A stretch of 29,845 nucleotides of DNA from positions 9,445-39,289 of the forward strand of contig NW_004457709.1 of NCBI RefSeq assembly GCF_000313135.1. Reading direction: 5' to 3'. Shown one piece after another: positions 20,401-29,397 of the stretch (positions within the stretch are counted from its first letter, which is position 1; every line of letters starts with the position of its first letter). Source of the stretch: Acanthamoeba castellanii str. Neff (Eukaryota > Discosea > Longamoebia > Acanthamoebidae). The notes under the pieces were generated by a model, which did no database searches, was not told the DNA's origin, and saw nothing but the letters and a program-made list of their open reading frames with translations. Made by a program: the position numbers and the translations under genes.

Positions 20401-23400
20401 CTGCCGTCCGACTTAATGAGCTCCACCTTGAGCGCATCTGACAAGTCGTTATGAACGTTAGCCAGCAGTCCCCTGCTCTGTTAACCGCATGTCCAATCAA
20501 AGAATGCGTGGTGGGCTGAGAGTACCTTCACTAATCGTAGGCGGCGGGGGTGGTTTGATGTCAGCCTCCTGCAGCAGCTGGTGAACGGCTTCCCTTGTGT
20601 CCGGCGGTAAAAAATGGAGCAGCAGAACGCTCTCGATGTTGGTGTACAGCTGTTCTGGGTTGTGGCTGTGGTATCCGCCGAGCGAGCGCATCCGACGTCA
20701 GCCACATAAAACTTGAATCAATGAGGAACAAGACCCATCCAATCCCAGCAGCTAAGCTGACGCACCTCGACAAGCGGACGGTGCGGATGAGCTGCCGCAG
20801 GGACAAACAATTGGGTACGCCGCCTATCTTGTTGCCGTGGAGCGCAATATCGAAGCTGAGAACGGATTGGTCAGGTTAGCGCGCTGGCAAAAATGGGCGC
20901 AGGTCGACAGAACAGGTACCGCAAAGTCTTCTCCAGCACCTCGAGCCCTCTCGGGTGGTCGCGGAAGAGGGTGCGCAATATGTCGGCCTTCTGGTCAAAG
21001 AACGCCGCGTCGTTTAAGGCCAGATGATGAAAGTGAAACAGGGTGATCACTTCCGACGTCAACCAGTTGACGCCTGATGAGCGAAGCACATAGTGATTAG
21101 CAGCGATGTGTCTGTGTTGCGCCATGGCCCAGCTGGTGACCGTACCCTGCTTGAGCGTAGGCGGATTGGCGAGAACGACAATGCGGAACGCAGGGGAGAT
21201 GGGAACGATCTTGCGCCGTTTGAGCTCGCGCTCAACCTTGGCTTGGTCCCACGCATCGCCAGTGGTGGCCTCCTCGGTCTCCCTCAATCGGTCAACCCCC
21301 ATACGTCGCTCCATTTCGCTCTCTTCGTCATCAGCTTCGTCATCACCTTCGTGATTCTCAGCGCCAGAGCTCTGTTTCTTCTGAGTCAGGGCATAGTCAG
21401 GCCTCAATGTATGGCAGCGTGCGTAACGGATGCATGCAGCCAGGGCTTACCTTGGTCTTTTGCTCCAGCAAGACTTTCACCATACGCTGGTAGCGATCCA
21501 CACGCACGAGACGCGTCCCATCGAACAAGGTGATCTCCCTGGGAGCCACAACAGGTAAGTGAGTTGCACCGACGTGTACTGCTTCTTTTGTGGTTTCGCT
21601 GTTGGCTCACCTGTCGGATACCAGACGCTGCAGCATGCTCAGCGTCGTGGCGGGAAGTCGATGCGCCCCTGAAGAAGCCACGATGAGTTACACTCTGCGC
21701 TACAAAACTTCGTTCGATTACATTGGGTGGTGGTGCGTGGGAGGTTGCAAACCGTCGAGAAGGCAGATGAGCCCATCCATCGCTGCCCGCACCAGTGGCG
21801 AGTGAGCCCAGTCCGTATCACCTGTGTTCGTTGGTGTAAAAGAGAGTCATGAGCTGATGGGCTTTTGTGCGCCAGCACACAGCCACGCGTACCGTTGGGC
21901 TTGGTGATGCGCCGCTGCAGCAGGTCCCGCGAGGTCATGTCCTTGTAACAGTTCACGATCTGTATGTTGGACGCGTAGCCCAGGCGCTCTGGAAGGACCA
22001 GTTATCGTGAACCAAGGCCGAGAGCGCAGTCGTTCGGTGTGCATAAGTGATCACTTACCAGCGAATTCTTTGACGAGCGCGGTCTTGCCCATGCCCTTCT
22101 CGCCCACGATGCAGATGTCCCTGTTGATGGCGTGGTCTTGGATCATGCTCGTGACCAGGTAGTCGTTGTAGGGGGTCAAGACAAAGCCCCTGTGACGCTG
22201 CTCGAGGCCGACGTGCTTGCCCACCGGCGCCGCTACATCGACGGTTTGTCCTGCAGAGAGGCGGAGAGGAGGGTCAGATGACTCCGCAGCGGCAATCGCC
22301 GCCCGCTTTCGGCTGTGGGAGGGGTACCAGTGAGCTTGTGTCTGAACTTGAGTTGAGCCGTCGCTAGGGCATCCGCGGGTCCGACACTTCGCACGCTCAC
22401 AAGTTCGTAGCTTTCGTCGTAGTCGATAGGTGCTGAAGGCGTAACTTGAGGTTCTAAACGCGTACGATGGAAGCTTAACTAAGAACTAAGCAGCGCAGCA
22501 AAAGAAAGTCATCACTGTCAAGCTCACCTTGCTTCTTGTCGGTTGGCGGTTGAATGGTCTGCTGGACCAGCCCAAATCTCTGCAGCGCGACTTCGATCGT
22601 CTCCTGGTCCTCTTTTTCCTGCAGGTCGAGTCGTGAGCGAATGAGGCACACGCAGAGCAAAGTCGCGCTTTTCTTTGGCAGGCAATGGAGTAGTACCATG
22701 AGCAGGCGGTAGGGGTACACGCGGGGAAGACACTTGCCCAGGTCAATGTTTGGGAAGTGCGACAGCAGCGTCGCTATCGAGATCACTCCGCTTTCGCCCA
22801 TGTGTGGTATGCCCATGACTCCATCTGCACGCCAGCGCCGAGCTGCGGTCAGCAGACTCGAGCGAACTACCACTTAAGCGAGCGAGAGAGGTGGTGATAC
22901 CAGAGTTTTCCAGCGCACGCAGTGCCTCGACGGCCGAGAGAAGGCGGCGGAGTAGATTGGTGGTCATATCCGGCACAAAGCTGCGCAGGGCAGCGTACTG
23001 CACGCCAATTGAATAGCCGGAGATCTCGCGAGCCTGGAACCGGCTGCGTAGCGGCGGGTCTAAGGCGCTGCCAGGGTATTTCGGTACCTGTCACAACACC
23101 CGAATCAATTCCAAGTTGAGCACGTGGAGAGGCTCCTTTTACCACGGCTACTGGACAGAATACAGTACCGGCAGTCCCAAAGCGATGACACGGAAGTTGG
23201 GATGCACTTTGACCAGCCCGAGTCGTCTGAAGTCCTCCCTGTTATGGGCAACGCTTGCGTTAGTGGTTTGTCTGCTCTTGGTTCACGCGTGCCGGTCTTG
23301 CGTCAATGGGACAAGTAGTACTTGGAATGCGTTTTCTTGAGCTTGTCGTAACGATCTGCACTGATGAGCATCCTGCCGTCTTCGAGAGACATCTCCCTGT

Positions 23401-24483
23401 TCTGAGTGAAGGGTAAGGAGCATGTCCTGGCACCACTCATGATTAAAAAATATCAAGTACTCACCTCCAGCAAGTTGTTGAGGACGGGAAGCACATTGCG
23501 CTCACACTTCTCCAGACCTGTCAGAAGCCCCAGTACGTTAATGTGAGAGGCAGTAACTTGCATTCGGAAGGGAAGAGCCACGCACCTTCAAGAATCAGAA
23601 TTCTGCCCTGGGTGGCGGCGATCACCGGCGGCTGATCCAAATGTTGAACGCTTCCGTTGATGATCTCGCGTCGCTGTTTGAGGTCCCCTTCGGTCGTGTC
23701 TGCCGACAGCGCCACATACTCTGCCTCTCGGCGTGTGACTGCAGTGCGATGATGCATGATTAGCTCAGACAACGGACGGGTCAGCACACTACAGCTCAAC
23801 TATCTCTGTACACATAGCCACCTTCACAGTAACGAAACGCCAGCCACCGGCGTGAGGGTCCAGGCGGCCTAGACAATAGGAAAGCAGTGTAAGTACGAAC
23901 AAGACGAAAGCAAGCAGTTGCTTAAGAAGGCAGCTGATGCCACGACGCTGCGCACCCGATGAGAAAAATGTCTTGTCCCAGCTTGTCCTTTTGCATCATC
24001 CACCTCAAGTGGGCTGCACGGCACAGAAGAAGACCGGTCGTCGTGAGTATGAGAATGTCAGCTGTGATGGGGTCATCAGCGCAAAGAAGAGGAGAATGTA
24101 GGCACCGAGCACTTCCGGAGACTGGTGGGCGATCGGCGAGCCAGCCGGCGCCACGCCCCACGGGATGAGCTCGGGTCGCGCGGAGGGCAACAGCCGCACA
24201 CCTACATCTCCTATTCTCACCACCGCCTCCTCACCTCCCTGCCCACGCCAAGGGTAAGTGAAAAAAAAATTATAAAATACTGTCTATGTTAATATATCAT
24301 CGTATAAGCATTTAAAATACTACCACCGGGCTGGCGTGGAGGAGGAAGGTTCACCTCCTGGGTGCTAGAGCTGGCGCAGAAGGAGATCAAAGAACCGGCG
24401 GGCTGAACCGGATCAACCTGCTGGTGGCGGCAGACCGCAGCAAGGCGTCTAGCCGCCGTCCTGCGACCACTGCCGTCTTCCAT
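14458..24483 (-). CDS. VWA8: VWA8: multi-AAA ATPase with C-terminal von Willebrand A domain, 47 exons
   Basis: Exons (minus): 24355-24483, 24106-24238, 23956-24013, 23822-23868, 23586-23738, 23465-23517, 23322-23401, 23169-23238, 22901-23087, 22697-22824, 22528-22618, 22328-22453, 22059-22250, 21893-21988, 21753-21821, 21611-21668, 21451-21538, 21146-21380, 20920-21073, 20766-20855, 20526-20665, 20352-20437, 20234-20282, 20073-20158, 19949-20007, 19754-19865, 19585-19673, 19369-19512, 19208-19281, 19090-19145, 18837-18997, 18472-18746, 18286-18402, 18132-18208, 17921-18026, 17053-17811, 16804-16976, 16599-16729, 16292-16497, 16054-16157, 15843-15932, 15667-15761, 15404-15556, 15225-15319, 14985-15112, 14743-14828, 14458-14668; 2032 aa (human about 1905). 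Midasin/dynein-like AAA protein, mitochondrial in animals. AAA1 has degenerate GPPGPSRR (about 107-114); AAA2 GEKGMGKT (468-475) with LICLLDG; AAA3 GNQGVGKNK (858-866) with LDEADKA. Then a divergent middle, HVGGNTWAGGSGGRDTAG, and a VWA domain with MIDAS D-V-S-A-S (1847-1851). The Arg-rich N terminus may target mitochondria. Exact ends of exons 1, 2 and 34 are least certain. Confidence 0.94.
14885..14971 (+). repeat. (CT)n-(GT)n dinucleotide microsatellite in VWA8 intron 45
   Basis: On the + strand about eight CT units run directly into a long GT/GGT tract, ending shortly before exon 45. On the sense (minus) strand this reads CA-rich then GA-rich and lies in the 5' part of the intron. Alternating purine-pyrimidine DNA of this length can adopt Z-DNA. 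Confidence 0.85.
15341..15402 (+). repeat. (GTGTGC)n repeat in VWA8 intron 43
   Basis: Repeated GTGTGC/GTGTCG units fill the donor-proximal half of the intron between the two first exons of the VWA domain (sense strand: GCACAC units). The reading frames over it have no coding features. Confidence 0.75.
16206..16283 (+). repeat. (TCGTG)n pentanucleotide array in VWA8 intron 39
   Basis: Thirteen uninterrupted TCGTG units occupy 16216-16280, with imperfect copies on the left. On the sense strand the unit is CACGA. The array almost touches the donor of exon 39 (exon begins at 16292), so copy-number change could affect splicing of the Gly-rich HVGGNTW-containing exon. Confidence 0.9.
17857..17912 (+). 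repeat. GTGTGC/GGTGGT-rich repeat in VWA8 intron 35
   Basis: Tandem GTGTGCGTGTGC units followed by two copies of a CGGTGGTGCGTGTG-like segment, lying just inside the donor of exon 35. Non-coding. Confidence 0.7.
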
Positions 24484-24655
24484 CTTCACGGCACTTACAG
24501 CTTGTGCTGCTGATGCGGGAGGTCGTGCTTTCCCTTGCGGTGCAGGCCAGAAGGAAATGGAACTTTTCCATCACCAGCGAAAAGGAAATTCGACATTCAA
24601 CTTTATTTTCTCTTGTTTTTTGATCGGAATCAAAACAGGCGAGCATCTGGCCAAG
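24484..24655. promoter_or_regulatory. bidirectional promoter between VWA8 and the deaminase gene
   Basis: 172 bp separate the divergent starts. The right half (24557-24640) is an AT-rich island with T-runs, as at the other divergent promoter in the window. A short inverted repeat ATGGAA-CTT-TTCCAT lies at 24557-24571. An in-frame ATG at 24557 would lengthen the deaminase by 33 residues, but the added residues are hydrophobic/low-complexity and unlike the family, so I treat them as leader. Confidence 0.45.
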
Positions 24656-25851
24656 ATGAGCAGCGAAGTCAGCGGACGAATCAAGCGATTCTTCTACCTT
24701 GCTGCCAAGGAGGCAACGAGCAGCGAGATGAAGTACGTCACCTCCCCATCTTGAAATCTGCAACGCATTCCGGCAATTCCAAGAAATTGGACATCGATGC
24801 GATGGCCAGAGATTTTGCATTAACCGCGAACGCCAGGTATCGCCACGGGGCCATCATTGTGCGAGGGGGACGAATCATCTCCAAAGGCTTCAATCACTAC
24901 CGACGGACACCACACAGTACTCAACGCCTCCCGCTCAAACACACTCCTTTGCGTACGTGCATCCAACGCCGCGCGCGCAGGCATGTCAACGCACGCAGAG
25001 ATGGCAGCGCTGCTCGGGCTGGAGAGTGGTAAGAACGAGGAGCGGAAGGAGCTGGCGCGGGGCAGCGACCTCGTCGTTGTGCGATTAGGCGGCCGAGCAC
25101 TCGAACCTCTCGACTCGATATGGAAACGCAACTCGAGGTGCGTGCCGTGTCTCCATCTGTCGTGCGTGCCGTGTGTCGTGTCGTGCTGTATTCACCTGGC
25201 TAATGTGGCGCATCCGCGTCCAACAATTGGTAGACCGTGCCCGGTGTGTGTGGAATGGATGTACAGATATGGTGTGAGGCGAGTGTTTTACACTGTTGGC
25301 CAGCCCAGCAACCGGTACGCACTTACTGTTGTGTTGGTGTTGGTGTTCATGTTGAAGTCCAATGAGGTTACTGAGACTATAATCATGCGCATATTCACGT
25401 GATCAGCTACTTTCCGAATTGCGACGCCAACGATATTGATAATGAGTACGTTGCTCCTCTCTGATGGCCGAGAGGCCAGCTACAAAGGGTCGTGCAATCT
25501 TCTCACCACCATGTGTGCCCACAGGGAGATGGACGAACTGGTGGCAATGGGAGAGGACGGAAAGGAGATCATAACACCACCAGGCGAGATCGACTTCGAT
25601 CCGCTGCGAAAGGCCGAGGAAGAAGGGATGAAGGAAGGCTGGTGGATGGAAAAGGTGGGCGACCTCAAGTACAAAATGGAGCGATTGCTCAAGCTCGAAC
25701 TCTCACGGTACACGCAACCCGCCCGCTCCCCGCTTTGGCACCCTTTACTGATACGTATGTGTGTGTGCAACACAGATACAAGCACCGACAATGTGACCAC
25801 GACCCCATTCCGTTCATCAAGGCCGAGAAGAAGGAATGCGCAATAGGTTGA
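24656..25851 (+). CDS. cytidine/dCMP deaminase-fold zinc protein with a novel C-terminal extension, 7 exons
   Basis: Exons: 24656-24732, 24837-24916, 24981-25137, 25234-25314, 25407-25445, 25525-25707, 25776-25851; 230 aa. The N-terminal 130 residues carry the CMP/dCMP deaminase signature: KYRHGAIIVRGGRIISKGFN, then T-H-A-E-M (zinc ligand H57 and proton-shuttling E59), and P-C-P-V-C (C107, C110), followed by GVRRVFYTV. This fold deaminates cytosine or related bases in nucleosides, nucleotides or RNA; the substrate here cannot be read. The roughly 95-residue C-terminal part is charged (E-E-M-D-E-L, K-A-E-E-E-G-M-K-E-G-W-W-M-E-K) and I recognise nothing in it; its last exon has a C/H/D-rich start. 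Five of six introns begin with GTAC. It diverges from VWA8 and is followed 105 bases later by the HMG-box gene on the same strand. Confidence 0.85.
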
Positions 25852-25956
25852 TGATGATGGTGCTTGTGTTGTGCTAATGACGCCGGCCGCCTTCTTAAAC
25901 TTGAAGAAAATAACGGACGCGATATCTTGGCGCAAACATTGACAAATTGGAGCGAG
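25852..25956 (+). other. short spacer between deaminase and HMG-box genes
   Basis: 105 bp from the deaminase stop to the first in-frame ATG of the HMG-box gene. The frame of the latter is open back to 25864 but without an ATG, so a few upstream residues are untranslated or the real start is elsewhere. No distinct promoter motif seen. Confidence 0.4.
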
Positions 25957-28608
25957 ATGACGGAGTGGCTCAGCACTCGCACCAAGGGGGGCAAGCGCAA
26001 GCGTTCTGTCGAGCGAGTCGAGGATGTGACGAATGAGGCCACCGAGTCCTTCTCACAGGATGTGCTCGAAATGAAGCCTCTGAAGAGAGCACGAGTGACG
26101 CAGGCGAGCATCGTCAAATCGGATGATTTGCCAGCGCCGAAGAGGAAGGTAAAGGCCGAAGAAGAGGAGGCCAGTGCACTTCGCCCGGATGAATGCGACG
26201 AGCTGCTGTACTTCATCGAGCACAACTACCTGAGCAGCCTATCGGCCCTCATGTACTCCCTAAAGGATCTGCTCTTCGTCGCCGAACCTGAAGGCCCGAA
26301 GCGCAGACGGCGAGCGGTGGCAGTAGATGACGATCTGTCCGATCGCTTCCTGGCTGAATTTAATCGCCTTCGGGAGATGAAAGATGGGATTGTGAGGAAG
26401 GTCACCCGCAACAGCGCACCCGGAACGCCGGTATCGGGGAGGAAGCGTCCGACTTCGGCTTACCACCTCTTCATCAAGGAGCACTACGCGAGCGTGCGCG
26501 ATGAGAACCCCGACCTGCCCTTCGGCGAGCTCATCAGCCTCGCTGCCACCAAGTGGAGGGAGATGAGCGACGAAGACAAGGCGCCCTACGTCCAGAAGGC
26601 CGCCGAGGTGTGCACCTCACTTGTGTGTGTGTGTCGTGTGTGTCGTGTGGGTGTGTGTGCCATGCCCTAACCTAACCCACGCCGTCAACAGGAGGCGAAG
26701 AACGGGGCTGCGTCGGAGACTGAGGAGCCCGCCCGCACCAAGCGGGTGTCGGCGTGGGCGGTCTACTTCGGCGAGCAGATGGCCGAGCGGTCCAAGTCCG
26801 CCGGCGGACTCACGCGGCAGGAGCTCGCCAAGTCAATCGGCGAGGACTGGAAGAACCTGAGCGAGGCCGACCGCAAGAAGTATGCCGCGCTGGCCGAGGT
26901 AACACACCTCGCCTGCGCACACAGTGGGCGCGGAGAGCTCTGCTCACACGCCTGGTGGTGCGTGCGTGCGTGCGTGTCGCAGGAGCGGGCGAGCCAGCCA
27001 TCGACGCCGCGACCGACCAGAAGGGCCGCGCCGGGCTGGACCGTGTTCAGGAACGAGCAGACCAAGATCTTCCGGGAGGAGAAGCCAGACATGGCCGCCG
27101 CGGACCGATTGAAGGAGCTCCACGCCCAGTGGGACGCGCTCTCCGACGAACAGCGGGCCGAATACCGCGCGATGGCCGTACGTTGCACGACCGCCGTTTG
27201 ATGTTGCCCTCGCTTTACTGCGTTGCGTGATGTCCTCATGTCCGTCCATTCGTCAACACAGGAAACGGCTGCGGCTGAGGCGAAAACCAAGACTACTTCC
27301 GGCGGCGGCGCCTCGCGCCGGGCGTCTACCCATCTCGCTAGCGGGGTCATCGGCAAAGAGGAGGGCGCGGTCGTGGTCCGCTCCAAGCGTCTCAGCGCCG
27401 ACGCCTTCCTCAACCTCACGAGACTCCCCACCGTGGTATTGGTCGACATCACGCTCAAAAGGTTTCTCCCTCGTCCATTCAGCCCACGCACACGACACGA
27501 CACGACACGACACGCGCACCGCCTACGACACGCACACCGTGCTCACATTGTGGCCCGCTCAGCACGTCGCCGTACCGTAAGTTCGCCTACGCCTACCCTG
27601 TGGGCGGCATCCCTCTCCCGCTTGGCCGCAAGGAAGCGGTACGTCTCCCTCTCCAACAATATCTCTCTCGATCTCAGTACTTGGAAGGTACTAACGTTGG
27701 TCGGTTCCTCCTTCCCCAGTTTGGCATGAGCGTCGAGGGCATCGTCGAGGGCCTGAAGGTGTTCGAAAAGGCCGGCGTCGACCGCAGCACGCTCGCCAAT
27801 CAAGCCATGAAGAGCCTGCACCGAACGGAGAAGAAGAACGGCAAGCTGCTCGGATGGAGCCAGGGCCTGAAGGGCCACTCGGACGGCGACCCGCTGCTCG
27901 ACGACGAGGCCGCTCGCTGGCAAATCCTGTTCCCCGCCTATAAATATGGTGCCGACACACACACACACAATCCCCGCTGTGGTCTCGCTCAGTTCTAACG
28001 CCGCCGTTGTGTGCAGTTCTCGAGGAGTGCCTGGCCAAGGAGGTCGACGAGCTGCGGGCCATGACCGAGAAGGGCAGCCAGCTGGTGCTGTTGGACATGG
28101 AGAACAGCGTCGACGTGTACGACTACTCGCGGCCGGTCGCAGCCGCCGAACTGCTGAGGCGATACCTGCTCGACCAGTGGCCCTCCAGGGACGAGGAGCG
28201 CAAGCTCAAGGAGGCCAAGAAGGCCCAGCCCGAGGTGCCTTCCCCCTCCCTTCGATCTGTTCAGAGCTTTTTCGTAGCGCTGACGTGGTACCAACGCAGG
28301 CGAAGTCGCCGGCCAAGAAGGCGGGGGAGAAGCGCAAGCGGAAGGGCAAGGAGGTGACAAAGGAGGTGGATGCGATGGAGGTGGCGCACAAGGAGAACGA
28401 CCGCGAGGAGGAGGAGGAGCAGAAGGTGCACTGGGACAGCCAACTCAGTATCGGCGAGGAGGAAGGCAGCAGCAGCCAGCAGGAGGAGTCCGAGGAGGAA
28501 GAAGACCAGAGCGAAGAAGACGAAGACGAAGACGAGGAAGATCAGAGTGAAGAGGAGGAGGAGGAGGAGGAGGAGGAGGAAGATGATGAAGAGGAAGACA
28601 GCGACTGA
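25957..28608 (+). CDS. three HMG boxes fused to a prokaryote/virus-like domain of unknown function, acidic tail; 8 exons
   Basis: Exons: 25957-26607, 26692-26898, 26983-27177, 27262-27461, 27563-27638, 27720-27948, 28017-28234, 28300-28608; 694 aa. Basic clusters (GGKRKR, APKRKVKAE, PKRRRR) in residues 10-130 look like nuclear localisation signals. HMG box 1 (about 161-217) has GRKRPTSAYHLFIKEHY and KWREMSDEDKAPYVQKAAE; box 2 (about 231-286) SAWAVYFGEQM and DWKNLSEADRKKYAALAE; box 3 (about 297-351) GWTVFRNEQTKIF and ALSDEQRAEYRAMA. Each box ends at an intron. Residues about 385-592 form a second module: VVVRSKRLS, VVLVDIT, YAYPVGGIPLPLG, SVEGIVEGLKVFEKAGVD, KSLHRTEKKNGK, ILFPAYKYVLEECL, VLLD. 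From memory this resembles a small uncharacterised prokaryotic/viral family with a YPHGGIP-type motif (possibly DUF6939). The last 100 residues are Lys-rich then almost pure Glu/Asp, as in HMGB tails. Probably a nuclear chromatin protein. Confidence 0.85.
27491..27514 (+). repeat. (CACGA)n pentanucleotide in HMG-box gene intron 4
   Basis: Nearly five CACGA units on the sense strand, the same unit and same sense orientation as the larger array in VWA8 intron 39. It lies near the start of the intron. Confidence 0.75.
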
Positions 28609-28951
28609 GTGTTTCGTCCTCGCCTCATTGGCCAACGAAGTGCGCGGTTCAAACACTCCTTTCTTTCGGGCGCTTTTTGCGTCCGTTCAGATTGCAACCC
28701 TATTTTGGTAAAGGGGGGAGGGGGCAGTGACGTCCTCACGTTGCGCGGAGCAGCGTGGCCTCACTTTTCTCTTTTCCCCCTAACGACCGGTGCCCCTCCG
28801 CTCCACCACCTCCCTGCCACAATAACCAAGGCACAGCCCCCTCCCCCTCCCTCTCTCTTTTTTTTACTTATTATCGGGAGCAGCTTTGCTCTTCTTCACC
28901 TTTTTTCTGACCTTCTTCTACTTCACCCACAAACCGCCAACAGGATTAGCC
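28609..28951 (+). promoter_or_regulatory. intergenic region upstream of the PDI gene
   Basis: 343 bp between the HMG-box gene stop and the PDI start. It includes a G-run at 28712-28724, a C/T-rich block at 28830-28870 with a T-run, and a second pyrimidine-rich block up to 28925 ending in a CAACAG that could be a leader-intron acceptor. No gene-like frame seen. It presumably holds the HMG 3' UTR and PDI promoter. Confidence 0.45.
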
Positions 28952-29366
28952 ATGAGGACGGCGAAGTTTGTGTGGCTGCTGTTTGTGGCTCTGTGCCTGG
29001 TGAGCTTCGTCTGCGGACAGGAGCAGCAACAGGGTCAGCCGCAGGAGGAGCCGCAGGAGCAGGAGCGGCAGCAGGAGGAGCCGCAGCAAGAGCAGCAGCA
29101 GCAGCAGCAGGAAAAGGGTCAGCTGGAGCAGGAGAAGGAGGAGGAGGAGGAGCCGAGTACGTATGTGGTCGACCTCACGCGCGCTACCAGCCAAGAATTC
29201 GAGGAGTTCGTCAACATGTTCGCGTACGCCATTATCGAGTTCTACGCGCCCTGGTGCGGTCACTGCAAAGATCTCGCTCCCGAGTGCGTCTACTGCTCCC
29301 CTTCTTCTTTCCGCTAGCTGCCACTCACCTTTAACACAAGTTCTCACTTGCTTGTGCTTGTGCTTG

Positions 29367-29397
<31 letters not shown>

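Noticed and set aside
22621..22696. Continuous coding through VWA8 introns 10 without splicing
   Set aside because: The frame stays open, but removing 22619-22696 (donor GTACTA, acceptor CTGCAG) makes the protein align with the human one residue for residue, so I treat it as an intron.
28261..28656. Leu-rich minus-strand frame resembling a transmembrane protein
   Set aside because: It is the complement of the Glu/Asp acidic tail (GAG/GAA read as CTC/TTC).
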